A DNA stretch of 64,000 nucleotides, taken from Stenocarpella maydis. Taxonomy: Eukaryota; Ascomycota; Sordariomycetes; Diaporthales; Diaporthaceae. This document shows, in pieces, positions 33,994 through 46,290 of this stretch (its first letter is position 1; the number at the start of each line of letters is the position of its first letter). Below the pieces are notes generated by a model. That model made no database searches. It was not told where the DNA came from and saw only the letters and a program-made list of their open reading frames with translations. Made by a program: the position numbers and the translations under genes. The stretch is taken from NCBI GenBank assembly GCA_002270565.1, contig NQMI01000030.1:1-64000 (forward strand), read 5' to 3'.

Positions 33994-35622
33994 TGTGCAG
34001 CGGGAGAAACGAAAACCCCGAGGGTGAGGCGACTTGGCGTATCAAGCTTTGGCTTGTCCGCGGGCCTAGCAAGCTTGTGTGTCGAGACTACCCTAGGGTA
34101 AATGAGAGTTTTGCCTGCAAATAAACAATATGAAAAGAGCGACAGTCCAGACTGATGACCAGGGGGAAAGAATAGGAAACTCGAAGCCTCTCGGTGATGA
34201 CGCAGGGAGGTCTGCGAACGAACAATGAAGTGAAGACAGGAAGAAAAGTAAAAGGTTGCAGGTAGCTCGAGTCGAGGTCAAACAGGTATGTAGGTAGGGA
34301 GAGTGAGAGAGGGTCGGATTACTTCTCAAATCACCCTCATGAGGGAACCCACCAGCAGGTATTGCCGGTTCAGGGGGACGGAGTCCTGATCGTGGCCTTC
34401 TCACCATGCACGAGACGCTGCGCCCCCCGTCCGGTGCGCCAGGCTAGAGTTACCAGACGATGTCTGACACACGAGCCTGTTGCGGTTGTGCTGCTTCAGG
34501 AAGAACCCGTCGACTCTGAAACACGGAGCGCCTCCGTCTTGACAACCATGCACATACCTAGGTAGGCTGCGCCCCTGCTCATTGGGCAGAGTCTTCGCTC
34601 TTTGTACTTCGTTTAATAGCACGCAGGCTAATTGTGGATGCATTATGGAATCTTGCCCTGGCGTTTGCATGCTCGCCAAATTGAATTACTCCAGCACAGA
34701 TATTATCTTTACCCACCCGCCAACTAGCATGCCTGCCCGAGGCCGAGGACAGTGGGACCTATACTAGAGAAAACACGTTAGGGGCTTGATCCCTGCCCCA
34801 GACCCCGTTCTGTAACAAGGCGACGCCGCTGAGAATGGGTTACACAGTATGTTTCTGCGCCACTGCGTGCCCGAACCCACTGACAATCATCTCCTCACTC
34901 GGTCTACAATACAGTTGATAGCGTTTACGACTCAGCTCCGTCCTTTTTATATAGGGAATTGTGACCGGATGAAAAACTAACCGAACTACAATAATGTCAT
35001 TTTATACCAAACATTGCAAAGAATAATTCACTCATACTTATATATATATATTGGGTCGTTGGCTCAGCTAAGGAGTAGCACGAAGTTTACTCCCATGATA
35101 GTGAATGTCATGTAGAACCTCGCCGTGAAAACACTGTCGGGTGCCACGCCACTGCTTATGTGACACAGGAATTTTCAACACAGTGCGGACACATGCAAGG
35201 AGATATCATGCAGGATTTCTCCGATACTGCAGAGCAGAGCCTCAATCAGGTCAAGCCAGGTGACAACAGTCCTTAACAATGCACCTGCAACCAAGTGATT
35301 TTCATCAAGAGTTGCAGAAGCGGGCTGCAGCCTGCAGGACGTCGAAAGGTGGAACGCGACGTGCCATGACGACGGCTGTGCCTGTTGGGGCAACACTACT
35401 TATATTTAGAGTCCATTGATTGGGGGCGTCAAACTGTAGCATTAGTACGGAGATGTATTTGAAAGATATGACAGGAGGGCACAGCATGAGTGAGTGTCTT
35501 AGAGTACAGCCCTATTAGAGCTGTTCTTTCCCCCAGCTCATTTGTTCCAAGTTTGAATCCGCACCATCTCTTTCGGTGAAATACTCATTCCAGCATCTAG
35601 TCACCAGGTAATTTCACATACA
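33994..35622. other. Gene-free spacer
   Basis: About 1.6 kb with the GH72 promoter side at its left. No coding region supported. Contains an inverted copy of the dispersed repeat near 34930-34977 and an AT microsatellite (TATATATATATATT) near 35039-35052. Confidence 0.5.
34930..34977 (-). repeat. Dispersed repeat, copy 3 (inverted, diverged)
   Basis: On the minus strand TCATCCGGTCACAATTCCCT is followed by an A/T stretch and GGACGGAGCTG, matching AATCCGGTCACAATTCCCTT...AAAGGAGCTGCGG at 42637-42674. Confidence 0.5.
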
Positions 35623-37265
35623 TTACTTGTCGTCACAGTCATAGTGGCTATTGTTGTCTCTCTGTACTTGTCCAGTAAGCGTGCGAGCCCATCGTTATCG
35701 TTACCCTTGCCGCCTGGCCCTCCCGGTTTGCCTGTTATCGGTAATATTCACGAAACTCCAAAGTCTTACGCATGGCTTCAATATGAGGAGTGGTGAAAGG
35801 CCTACGGGCCCGTCGTTCATCTCAACATGGCTGGCCAGTCGGTCATTATTCTGTCAATGTTCCAGGTAGACCATGATCTTCTCAACAAGCAAGGTGCCAA
35901 CTTTGCGGATCGCCCACGTTTCGTACTAAGTCCTGGACATTTGTACCCTTGAAAATGACACCATTACCTCGATAGTGAGGCTGACTTACAACTGCGCCGA
36001 AAGGTAGCTGGGGAGATGGCCTTGCAAGGCATGCATATGTTGCTTCGTCCATACCTATTGATGCGCGCTTCAAGCTGCATCAGAAATTACAAAGTCCAGT
36101 CTTGAACAAGAGAGCGCCTAATGCCTACCGTCCGTTTCAAGAGCTCGAAACCCGACAAATGCTATTCGATATCATCAGGGCGACATCACCAGGCGATAAC
36201 AAGGCAATCAATTGCCACGGACACATGGAGCGTACCACAGCAAGCATCATTTATTCGCTCCTCTACGGGTATCGAATCTGGTCTGCAGACGACCCAATCC
36301 TGATCAATTGCCACAAAGTCAACCACGAGTTCGACCGACTTGCACAGGTCGGTAAATACTTGGCAGATTCCTTCCTGGTTCCGAATAACCTACCACTGCC
36401 TGGGTTTCCCACCCCTTGGAAGACAGAGGCTGCCAACCACTGGCAGTGACAGCGGGCTCTGCACATGGGAGATCTGGACCGTGCGACTCAGGGAAAGGCA
36501 TGGAACTTCTCTAAGGAGATGCAATAAATGCTGACCACTTAAGCCATTGAAATGCCCCCTGAAGAACTGGCCCTGAATATCGGCATCATGGCTGACGCTG
36601 CATTGGACGCCAGCACGGAGACCATGATGTGGTTCGTCGGGGCATGCATCACATCACAGGAGTCTTCAGGCTGGGTAGCTAAGGCGCAGGCCCTGTTGGA
36701 CGCTTCCATTGGAAGAGAACGTCTCCCAACATTCGTGGACAGACCCAAGCTGCCGTATATCGATGCTATAATTGAAGAGCTGCTTCGCTGGCGCCCGTCC
36801 GGTGCGGCTGGTGCGGCTGGTGTCCCTCACTTCACCGGGGTCGAAACGGTCTATAACGGGTACCGCATCCCGGCCAATTCCGTCGGGATCCCAAACCACT
36901 GGGCAATGATAAGGGACCAAAGTGTCTACGGGTCTGATGTCGAGATCTCCAGACCCGAGCGATTCCTGGAGGACGAAAAATGGCCAACAGTTGGTTTCGG
37001 TTTCGGAAGACGTATCTGTCCCGGTCATGATGTTGCTCGAAACAGCTTATGGATCTCTATCTCAAGACTCTTGTGGGCATTCGATGTTAAGCCTGATTTT
37101 CCTAAGGAGGGAGGCCCGCCTGATGCTAGCAAATGTACTGATGGGCTGGTCACTAAACCTCTCCCTTTTAAAGCTCGCTTCAAGCCTAGGGACGAGGCGG
37201 CATGGGGTCTTATACGGCAGGAATGCAATACGCACGCAGTAGATTTTGCTGCTGTACTTAACTAG
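35623..37265 (+). pseudogene. Cytochrome P450 pseudogene
   Basis: The parts of a microsomal P450 are recognisable. A hydrophobic anchor (LLVVTVIVAIVVSLYLSS) is followed by the proline hinge LPPGPPGLPVIGNIHETPK and KAYGPVVHLNMAGQSVII. Later come an eroded I-helix (ADAALDASTETMM), EELLRWRP with the ExxR pair, SRPERFLED, and the haem loop FGFGRRICPG with its cysteine. Breaks seen: TGA at 35794-35796 after QYEEW, a change of frame between about 35950 and 36100, TGA at 36447-36449, TAA at 36525-36527 and TAA at 36540-36542. The 5' ATG is missing. The motif spacing resembles fungal mycotoxin-pathway P450s of the CYP64/620 kind, but that is only an impression. No other biosynthesis gene is adjacent. 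Confidence 0.85.
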
Positions 37266-38561
37266 ATAAGATTAAAGTTTATAAGACTTTAGGAGCTAGT
37301 TTCTGAGAGTGCATGATGAGAGCTAGGAATTCATCCTATGAAAAATATACGTTCTGTGCATGAAAGTCAAGATTCGCACCTCTCTTAACGTGAATGTCTA
37401 TGCTGCTAAATCTAGTGATAGAATTAGGCTTTGAGGAGATATTAAAGTAAACCCCTAACGACACGGGCCAATCGTGAAGGGGAAGACTGCCCCAGCTGGT
37501 TCTGGTGGCATTTGGAAGGGTCTAAACCTGACCTTCAAGAGTATATGGAGTACTCGAACGTATTGAGCCATATGCCGTAGATGAGTAGCCCGCAGCATCG
37601 GCTATATTGATGAGAGCTTTTGCCTTGCAGATCAGGCGGAGAGTGCTCCTTAATACAACAAACAGTACGGCGGCTCAGGGCGGGCTGCTGGCATTAAACG
37701 TTCCACGGGCACAGCCTCGATATATGAAGCACGAAAATGCAAGTCAGCACAGGGTGGGGCAGGATTTCGGCCGATACGATTACCCTCCGAGCCGCCTTGC
37801 CACTCGCTCACAGGCGAAGCACTTTTTCCACCCAGCACCATGAGCATATCTTTGGAGTTGGTCACAAAGTGAAAATACCAAATCGGTTACGCTATATATT
37901 AAGGTGAGCACTAATACGGTCAATATACGCCCACCCAGCTTATGCTCAACAAGGACGTAGGTATTGCGCGTGTGAGGTTCGCCTATCTAGTAGAGAAATG
38001 ACTAGGTAATAGTGCCACTGTCGAAGTTGCGTCTGCATACCTGAACAAAACAGAGTACCTGAGGCAGCTTCAAGATCACGTGGCCGTACCTTGTTCATCC
38101 TTTTCTAATGGGGGCTGCAAGAGCATCGTGACTTGCCACGTCCAAGTATTCCGCTTTTAACCTTGGGTATGTTAACGCCCCATATTATTAGCAAGACCCC
38201 TTGTAGACGAGTTAACAGCTGATATATTTTTTAACAGTTAGAAAGTCATGAGGTTACGGTGCTCTGCAGCCCCCAAATGGACAGGTCTGGATTCCCACAC
38301 GCGAGCGACAGATCATTGTACGATGAAACGATTTCCTATCAGTGATGTTCAAGCAGTCGAGTGATGTAGACGTAATGTTACCCTAGGATAACCATGTTGA
38401 GGAGTGTAGGCATAAGCCCCAATTATCTTTTGATTTAACTCTTCAGTTTATAAGGTCCTAGATACAGCCCGGAGGAGTGTTGCCCGTCGGCAAAGTATGT
38501 ACATCCATTCAAGTGATTACCACAGTCCATGATCTCCCAAGTTGACCCGAGGCGGCCGCAT
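37266..38561. other. Gene-free spacer
   Basis: About 1.3 kb, partly AT-rich, downstream of the P450 relic and of the small secreted protein. Nothing coding recognised. Confidence 0.5.
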
Positions 38562-39086
38562 TTAGTAGTCCGGCGCGTCCAGGCCGAAGGCCGTGGGGCC
38601 AGTGTACTTCTGCTGCCTGGTGGCACCAGTCTGCTCGATCACGAGCTCGCTGGGGGGGATGGTGTGGCTGGCGGTCTGGTTGGAGGCCGGGGAGATGGGC
38701 TGCGAGACCTCGAGGACCAGGCCGCCGTCCGCCTGCTTGGTGACGGTGAAGGTGCGGGAGGTCTCCTCGCAGGTGCCGTCGGTGATGTTGGGCAGGGTGC
38801 CGTCGGGGAGGACCAGGCCGGTGGCGCGGCACTGCTGGGGCTCGGTCTGCATGGTGCCGGGCTGGAGGAGGCCGAACTCATAACTGTGGCAGAAGACGGT
38901 GTGGTTCAGTGTGCGGATCTGGCATTAGGGGGGTGCATGGCTGGGTGATGGCGGGGAACAAACTTACACGCACTGAACGCTGTGAGGAATGCACGCGGCG
39001 GAGAAGTCGGAGACGTCGAAGACTTTGTAGGTGCTGACCGCAGAGGCGGTAGCGGCAGCAAGGATGGCGGTAGCGAAGAACTGCAT
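38562..39086 (-). CDS. Small secreted cysteine-containing protein
   Basis: Exons 39086-38970 and 38918-38562 join over a 51-bp intron whose donor must be GTGTAAG to keep phase, giving 157 residues. The signal peptide MQFFATAILAAATASA precedes VSTYKVFDVSDFSAACIPHS. Four cysteines in the first half (AACIPHSVQC, VFCHSYEF, PQQCRA) and one in DGTCEETSRTF fit a small disulphide-bonded beta fold; the pattern recalls a widespread family of small secreted fungal proteins sometimes described as elicitor- or Alt-a-1-like. NIT, NQT and similar N-glycosylation sites are present. It has no membrane segment or GPI tail. The role could be a host-interaction effector or a surface protein; the sequence does not decide. 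Confidence 0.85.
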
Positions 39087-39222
39087 CTTGAAGGTTGTTT
39101 GGTGGTTGAGTGAGAGAGATGATTAATTATGGTAGTGCTGTGTTGGATTGATTGTTATGTGAGGTGTGAGGATGCTGATGCTGAAGCGAGTATAGGATCG
39201 AAATGGCGGGAGCCATGGCGGT

Positions 39223-39232
39223 CATATATACT
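39223..39232 (-). promoter_or_regulatory. Probable TATA element of the small secreted protein gene
   Basis: The minus strand reads GAGTATATATGAC about 140 bp upstream of the ATG at 39086, a usual place for a strong fungal TATA box. Confidence 0.45.
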
Positions 39233-42200
39233 CATGCCCATCATGACGCTACACATGCTTCTTCCTCTAATGCAGTGATTTGAATACGAGGAATCGCGCA
39301 TGGCAACAGGGAAGCAGGGAAGTGATGGGCAGTGGTGGATCCGGCTGAAGGGCCGTTGTCACGTTGCTGTACATCATTGTCCGGGGGCTCCGACTTGTTG
39401 ACCCAGGGCTAACCGTCATCGTTGTCCCTAACCTTGAATGGATGAATGGCATCTTCCCGAGGTCTCCTTGCTGCCCAGGTCTGTCGTCGAGTCAGCGCTA
39501 CGTTGTTTTGACACGGACATCGTATTATACACGTCGCGTTTTCATCTGGTAGGCTGTTCCCGGGACACCTAGTATTTTCTATTCCCCACCGGTAGTTGGC
39601 CGCGATTGATCGTCTGCACAGTAAAATGGCCCCTTATAGAAACATCCCACATTGATGTGAACATGATGCTCTGTATTTGTGAGCACAGTAATTGCCATGG
39701 AGGGAAACTTACGCAATGATCAGCAGTGCATGCGTTCATGTTGAATAATGCCAACATCTACTCGGTATGATACCGATGCATCGTATACTACTTCGGCATG
39801 GCTACAGCCGCCCAGCCCCCAACGCTCTGGCTGGTCTGACATCACAATACGTGTATTCCGTCGGCCAAGCAGTTCCAAGCGCGCATCTGGCCACAGGGCT
39901 CAGGGGCGGCCCGTTTTTGCGGGGAACCCCCAGCCAGACTGCAGTGTTGGCTGGCCCTACTCGGACATGTACCGTAAGCTACCTAGTGTATCCTATCCGC
40001 ACACTATGCCAGTGGGGTGCCTACCGAGGTACACTAAGTAAATCACACCCAACACGTTAGCATTGCCCACTACCCCGTACATTAGAATAGAATGGCCCCA
40101 TAGAATGCGTTCGTTGGGATAAGCTCAATGCAACACAACGGCAAGGCGTGGGGACCAGTGGGCAGTCCTCGTGTTCGCCTGGGGAATGGGCCGCTCGTGG
40201 TGTCAGTGGACTTCACGGCATGTCGGTAGCATGCCAGTGCTGCATGCCCAACCGGGTGTTTAACCCCCGGATGGGAAAAGCGGACGGCGCACCGCTTGTT
40301 CTGTTCTAGACCCGAGAAGTCGGTGTTGGACCCAGCCTCTCTGCATCAGAGTCTCCACAATTCCTGCTCGACGCCAGTTCACGTCTTTCTCTCGCCTCGT
40401 CAGCGCGTTGTATTTATTATCTAACGCTGGGTCATTTGAGCGTCTATGACTGTATCAAGGTTTTTTTTTCTTGGGGGTTTTTTTTTCCAAAAAAGGGGCG
40501 GGGGATGGTGATCGGATTAAGAACGAGACCAGCTTCATTCAGCACGTGTCTCAATACGGCATGCCGGACGAGATCTCAAGGGGACTGCAACTGCGCGGAT
40601 TCTCGCTGCTCAAGTGCCGGACAACTCCATCGGGTCCATAAAGGGGTGTGCACTGTGGCCTCCATTCCGATCTTCCGTCGTATGCGGCAACTCGGCACAA
40701 GGCAATGGGAACCACTTGAAGTGTACACATAACACGTGGGTAACACGCTGGCGTAAAAGCTTGAGGTGGGGCTCGTCGATCGGGACTTCAGGGTTCTAGA
40801 AAGTCAGTGTGTTTTCTCTGGGTCCTGCGTCTAAATTCACTGTCAGACATCAATCGGGCCTGCAGCCCTGGACCCTCGAGGAGCGAGGTCAGCCTAAGGT
40901 GACAAACTGGGCTACACTGGCAGGCCTGTTTTCCAACCTCTAGCTCAACGGGTCGATTATTTGTCCCTGAGATGGGCAACTTCTTGGCTTAGCTGCATTG
41001 GACAATGGACAATATTCGGGTTTCCAGGGCCATGGTACACCGCTGCACCTGGTATATCAGTCTGTCAGGGGGGTCATTGAGTCATTATACTTCGCAGTAG
41101 CTGTGTTGTGGTTCTAGTTAGAAATAAGGTTCAACAGATGCTGCGCAATGGTGAAACAATATGGAGTATCAACATGGTGTACAACGATTGAGAAAATGGT
41201 CCATTATAAAGGTAAGGATGGCTTGCAGCGCCTGCCGATTCTCCCGAGGACGCACTGGACAGAACTCTGGGTGGTTTCCGATTTTGTGAAGTCACCGTCC
41301 TCCACGACACCACATCAGCATCATTGCAGACTTCCGGCTACAAAGGTTCTCACCGCCTCAACCAGCGCTGGTGGCCGCATATCGTGGACCTGCCCCTATG
41401 TGGAGGGACCTTTCATCCCTCAGCCCGTGACTCAACCTTCGTACAGTATTTAGCATCCACCGACTAATTCATTATAAGAGACGATTTGACCGTCAGGATA
41501 CCCGCAACAATATCTGAAGTTCATACTAAGTATATTTGATTGTCTCATCTGGACTTCGTTGGATACGCTGGTCGTGCCAGCGCCACCTCGTTGCAAATGG
41601 TCATGATTATGTCCGGTTGTCACCTCCATGAAGAGTTGTGCCAACTTGTTTCCAATTCATCGATTAGATCGAACTCACTCTGGGCCACACTGACTTCGTT
41701 CCTATCGCAGCGGGTCACTGCGCCTGTGCAACTATACCTATTTTAGAAGCTATAAGACTGTCGTCTGAGACATCCTCAAGTACAATCTAGGGCAGTGTGG
41801 TACGCTCTCATCCCAGGACGAAAACTACGTTCGCTCTCCCTTACGAAACGGCCTTCACACCCAGAGCTTACCTGACTTCTGCCCTTGAAATGGTCAGGGA
41901 TGATACTGAAATGCTAGCCCTAACCTAAAGACATAAGGAGAAGACGGTGCTGTGGTTAGCTATGAGCGTAAACTATTAGTGCCAGTCTAGTGACTACTAT
42001 CCCTATTCATTGTGCTATGAACAGCTGTCTTTAGGTAATAGTTCCTGTTAGACCTGACCGCTCCTACGTCCTTGCCCATGCCCGAATCTAGGTGTCGTAG
42101 AAGTGCATCGCCGGTGTGAGATCCGGCGCTGGTAGTCCATCCCGAGCGAACGCTTGGGAGGTGAGCTAGTCCCTGGGCTTAGGTGGTGTTTTATGCGTGT

Positions 42201-42629
42201 GAATATCTCGGTTTTGGAGTCACAGCTAACTGGGGGAACACACGCTGCGGTTTTCCGTTTAGTTGTTCAATTCGTCAAATTCACAGGTTTCCAAATCCAT
42301 GCTGATGTGCTATGTTGTGGTGACGCGGCTTCATCGAGCAACAGTCAAGTCCGCCTCACTAATGGTCAAAGCCTTCACGGCATCCTGTTGGCCCTTGGCC
42401 TCACTAGTACTGTGCTCCTCGCCGTGTCCGATACCAAAGTTCTTAAACATATGACTAAGTCCTTTAGTTATATAACCCTAAATCACGGAAGATAAAAGGG
42501 AAAACCATGCGTGTAGGCTACTAATACCCGTGAATGTGAATCCATTCCTACCACAGCCTAAACTCAGTTAATAAGGAAGGAAAGTCTAATAACCAGAAAA
42601 AAGAATATGAAAATAAGCTGCTGGTTTCA

Positions 42630-42690
42630 TTTTTAATCCGGTCACAATTCCCTTAAAGAAAGGAGCTGCGGCGGTCCCTTCATAAAGTCG
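42630..42690 (+). repeat. Dispersed repeat, copy 2 of 3
   Basis: AATCCGGTCACAATTCCCTT, then AAAGGAGCTGCGGCGGTCCC, shared in the same order with 11765-11830 and, inverted, with 34930-34977. Confidence 0.5.
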
Positions 42691-43741
42691 TAAAAGCTCA
42701 AAGACCCAGCGTTTGATATAAAAAATAATACTGATAAAAATAAATTTCAAAACACAATAGCCAGTAATACAATAGTGGTGATGAATACAAGAAGACGGTC
42801 AAGATACTAAAAATAAAACCTTATAAATATTTCAAAGATACCTTGGCAATAAGGATAAGGTAATTCTAGCTTTATTTTTCTTTAGCGAGTGACCTATCAA
42901 AAAATATGCCTAGCACTTGCTTACAGCTCTTATTATTGGCATAAGCTTAGAATGGTCACAGGATGAAACGCTTGCTTCCCGCGTCCGATTTGTCCAAAAA
43001 GTGGAGCGGCTATACCGAGAGTTATCGCCTATTCTGAGTCAACAACGACGGCCGAGGACACTTGTCTCTCACCAAGCTTGGCAGTCACTGCTCGTGATTT
43101 TTAATCATACTACAGCCACAATCCCACTCGGATCATCTCTCGGCCGCATGCATCTGCGGATACCGAAAACCACCCCGCCCGGGGATCTATGTGCTGATGG
43201 CCATCCCTAGTTATCAAAACCACGCGCGGAGGGGGCCGGATTGGCCGGCCTGTGCTTATCATCCGCCTACTATCGGCTTGATATAGTTACCAGGTTGCCG
43301 GAAAGGCTGTGCGACGTCGGGCTATTGTGGTGGTCAGCTATCTCTGGGTGTTGTTCTGGCCTGCGAACCCCGACTTCCGGCTCATTGACGTTATCGCAGG
43401 CGGGTCATTGACCTGTATGACAGACCTCTTATTAACTTATACTGCCAACAATGTTCCTTCCCGTGACAAGATATAAAGTAGCTGCACGAGACTGTGAGAT
43501 TCCGCATGTTTTCCGGAAGGAAACTGATAGTATGAACAATTGTAACCTTCCAGCTCCGCGATTTTTCAAAATCGTCGGGCCGTCTTAGCCAGCCGCTTAC
43601 ACCGCAGTCCAGCTTATAATATTATGTGAGAGAATAGCCGGAGATCCCTGTCTTTGAAGCCATCGGTGTGAAGCCGGTGACGGTGCGGTAGAATGACTAG
43701 GGCTCTACCCACAAGATAGAGGATGTGGGTACGCGAAAGGA

Positions 43742-43750
43742 TATATAAGG
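43742..43750 (+). promoter_or_regulatory. TATA box of the amino-acid oxidase gene
   Basis: GGATATATAAGGC lies about 125 bp upstream of the ATG at 43874, a canonical TATA core in a plausible position. Confidence 0.5.
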
Positions 43751-43873
43751 CATGATATATGGAGACTTTATCGTCTTCTGGACCGTATGCACCGTCCCTC
43801 ACTCTCGGTCCCATCTCCTTCCTCTCCCGGATTCTTGCTCTCTCCCGGATTATTTCCAGGAACTCTTGCAATC

Positions 43874-46290
43874 ATGAAACCAGAAGCAAGTCTGGCCTTA
43901 CTGGCGCTGGCTCATAACGCTTACTCTGCCTCTGTACCATCTCATCCAGTGCGGGTGGAGACACGCACAAAGCTGAGCTCTCGCACGGCGAATGTCCATG
44001 TATCCTACGACAGACTCATCGAGGGTGCGATTGACTTCACTTATGGCTCGTGTCTCGACAAGAAGCAGACCGACTCGCACCATTTCATCGCGCGTCACAG
44101 CCCGACTGGTGCTAACCACAGACTTGTGTGGGTAATACCTGAAGACACTTTTTCAGGGGGCTGCATTTCAGCCTGGGATGACGCCGGATCCCTGGTGGGA
44201 AGAAGCGAGGCCCAAGACGTTCATTCGCATCGCAGCAGGAAGAGGGGGGTTGAGGAATTCCACAAGCGCGCCGCCATGAAGAAGCGGGATGGTGGCAGTG
44301 GATCACCATCTATACAGATGAACAATGACACCGGTATCGACGTTTTGGGGCCTTGGTTCGACGGCGTTGAGCTGCTCCAGTCTAAGAACCACAGCTACGT
44401 GGACGCCGAGGAGGCCAAGAGCAAGCACATCGCCATCGTCGGTGCCGGTATGTCGGGGCTCATGACTTTCCTATCGTTGAGACAGGCTGGCTTCCAGAAT
44501 GTGGAAATCATCGAGGCTAGCGAGAGGCTGGGTGGTCGAGTCCACACAACCTATCTGTCCGGCGGCCCTTTCGACTACTCGTACCAGGGTCAGTATTGAT
44601 CAAATATTTCAAGGATTGACAGAACTCGCTGGGAAAATTAATCGCTGACTGGAGATATCTCTAGAGATGGGCCCGATGCGTTTCCCTCTGACGTGGATCT
44701 CGTCCAAAAATGTCACTTACAACATCAATGACCATAGGCTGGTCTATGACTTGGCTGCTGAGCTAAACGAGCTGAACAACCATGCTGCCAATTGGAGCAT
44801 TGATTTCATCCCTTGGTATCAGTCAAACCCCAACGGTCTGTACTACCACGACGGAATCAGGTTGGAAAATGGGACTTCCACCCACTGTCTCACAGGTTGC
44901 TGCGAACCAGTCCTTGTCGATTCAGAGCCAGAATCTGCCGTCTACGCAAGCTCTGCAGGACCACATCCAGTCTATCACGACTTCTGATGAGTTCTACGCC
45001 GAAATGGCAACGAACATGTTCGAAGCTCATAGAGAGTTCCTTGGTAAGTGTCTACTCTAGAACCTGCATCATCATGGTTGTGAATGAATAGCTGCCGTCT
45101 GACAACCCAGCAGAAAGTGGCCTCGATGGACTTCCTGGCGACCAGTGGTCTGAGTTTGCGTACATGGTCAACTACCTCAAAGCAAACCTTAACGACACCG
45201 ACGTCGTCTCTGGCGGAGATTTTGGCGTTTCGTTCTGGGACACTTTATATGAGGGCGTCTACTTCGCCGCAGCCACCTGGTCAACCATTGACGGCGGCCT
45301 GAGCCGGATCCCGGCTGCCTTCCACCCGCTGGTGGACAACTACACCACCATGGGCCGCAAGATCGAGCGCGTGATGTGGGACGCCGAGACGCAGCAAGTG
45401 AGCCTGCAGTGGCGAAACAATTACAACGAGACCGAGTTCCAGAGCTCAGCGTACGACTACGCGGTCGTGGCGGTCCCGTTCAGCGTGGTCAAGAACTGGA
45501 GACTTCCGACCTTCATGTCGACAACCATGAAAAACGCCATCATGGAAATGCCCTACGGCTATGCGTGCAAGGTCGCACTGGAGTTTGAGACGCGGTTTTG
45601 GGAGCACCTGGACAACCCAATCTACGGCTCGTGTTCCACCTCGACCGACATTCCCGGGATCGGCTCGATCTGCTACCCATCGTACAACATCAACGGCACC
45701 GGGCGCGCGGCCATGCTAGGTAAGACGAACTACCCGGAGCCCGTCACATGGAACGAGAAGGTGAGGCTGACGCCCTAAAAGGTAGCTACATCAGCGGCGG
45801 ACAATGGGGTGAGAGATGGGGATCCGCGACTGAAGACGAGCACGTGCAATACGTCCTGCAGGCCATGGCCGAGATCCACGGTGACGTCGTCAACGAACAG
45901 TACACCGGGAACTACGACCGGCGATGCTGGGGCCTCGACCCGCTAGAGAGTGGGTCGTGGGCCGAGCCTCTAATCGGCCAGCACGAGCTTTACCTGCCAG
46001 AGTACTTCAAGACGCACAACAATGTATGCCGCACAACCTCATGCCCGCTGCCGAGCGAGAACTTGACGAGCAATACTGATGGTATCTTGTAGATGATATT
46101 TGTTGGTGAGCACACCTCATATACGCACGCTTGGATTGCGGCGGCCCTTGAGTCGGGCATCCGGGGCAGCGTCCAGTTGATGCTCGAACTGGGCCTTGTA
46201 GATGAGGCCAAAGCCACTGTGGAAAAGTGGATGGCTCGTTGGATCGAGGTGGTAAGTACAGTACATCCTCTCAAAGAGGGTCGAGCGTAG
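43874..46290 (+). CDS. L-amino-acid-oxidase-type flavin amine oxidase, apparent one-base frameshift
   Basis: Exons 43874-44588, 44665-45043, 45114-45719, 45782-46023 and 46093-46290 join in phase except for one base. The Rossmann FAD motif IAIVGAGMSGLMTFLSL and EIIEASERLGGRVHT stand near residue 195-235, followed by SYQEMGPMRFP, TWSTIDGGLSRIP, and the C-terminal FAD block FVGEHTSYTHAWIAAALESG. All are typical of fungal L-amino-acid oxidases, which turn amino acids to imino acids with release of H2O2. A hydrophobic N-terminus (SLALLALAHNAYSASV) could be a signal. In exon 2, RLENG and LPPTVSQVAANQS lie in different frames, so one base appears extra near 44869-44873; as written the protein stops at 44987. 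Exons around it are clean, so this is a recent break or an assembly error. About 712 residues if continuous. Confidence 0.85.

Larger units (their letters stand above)
39087..43873. other. Long gene-free spacer
   Basis: Nearly 4.8 kb without a supportable gene. Around 40459-40505 lies a block of T, G, A and G homopolymers reminiscent of the tract at 14.67 kb. A dispersed-repeat copy lies at 42630-42690, followed by AT-rich DNA to 42.9 kb. Frames at 41148-41453 and 42917-43210 are open but show no family features. Confidence 0.45.

Noticed and set aside
36552..37265. Stand-alone short P450 gene
   Set aside because: It begins in the middle of the fold after several stops in the same frame; it is the 3' part of the pseudogene.
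42917..43210. 97-codon open frame upstream of the oxidase
   Set aside because: Starts on a non-conserved codon, has no recognisable domain and no splice partner.
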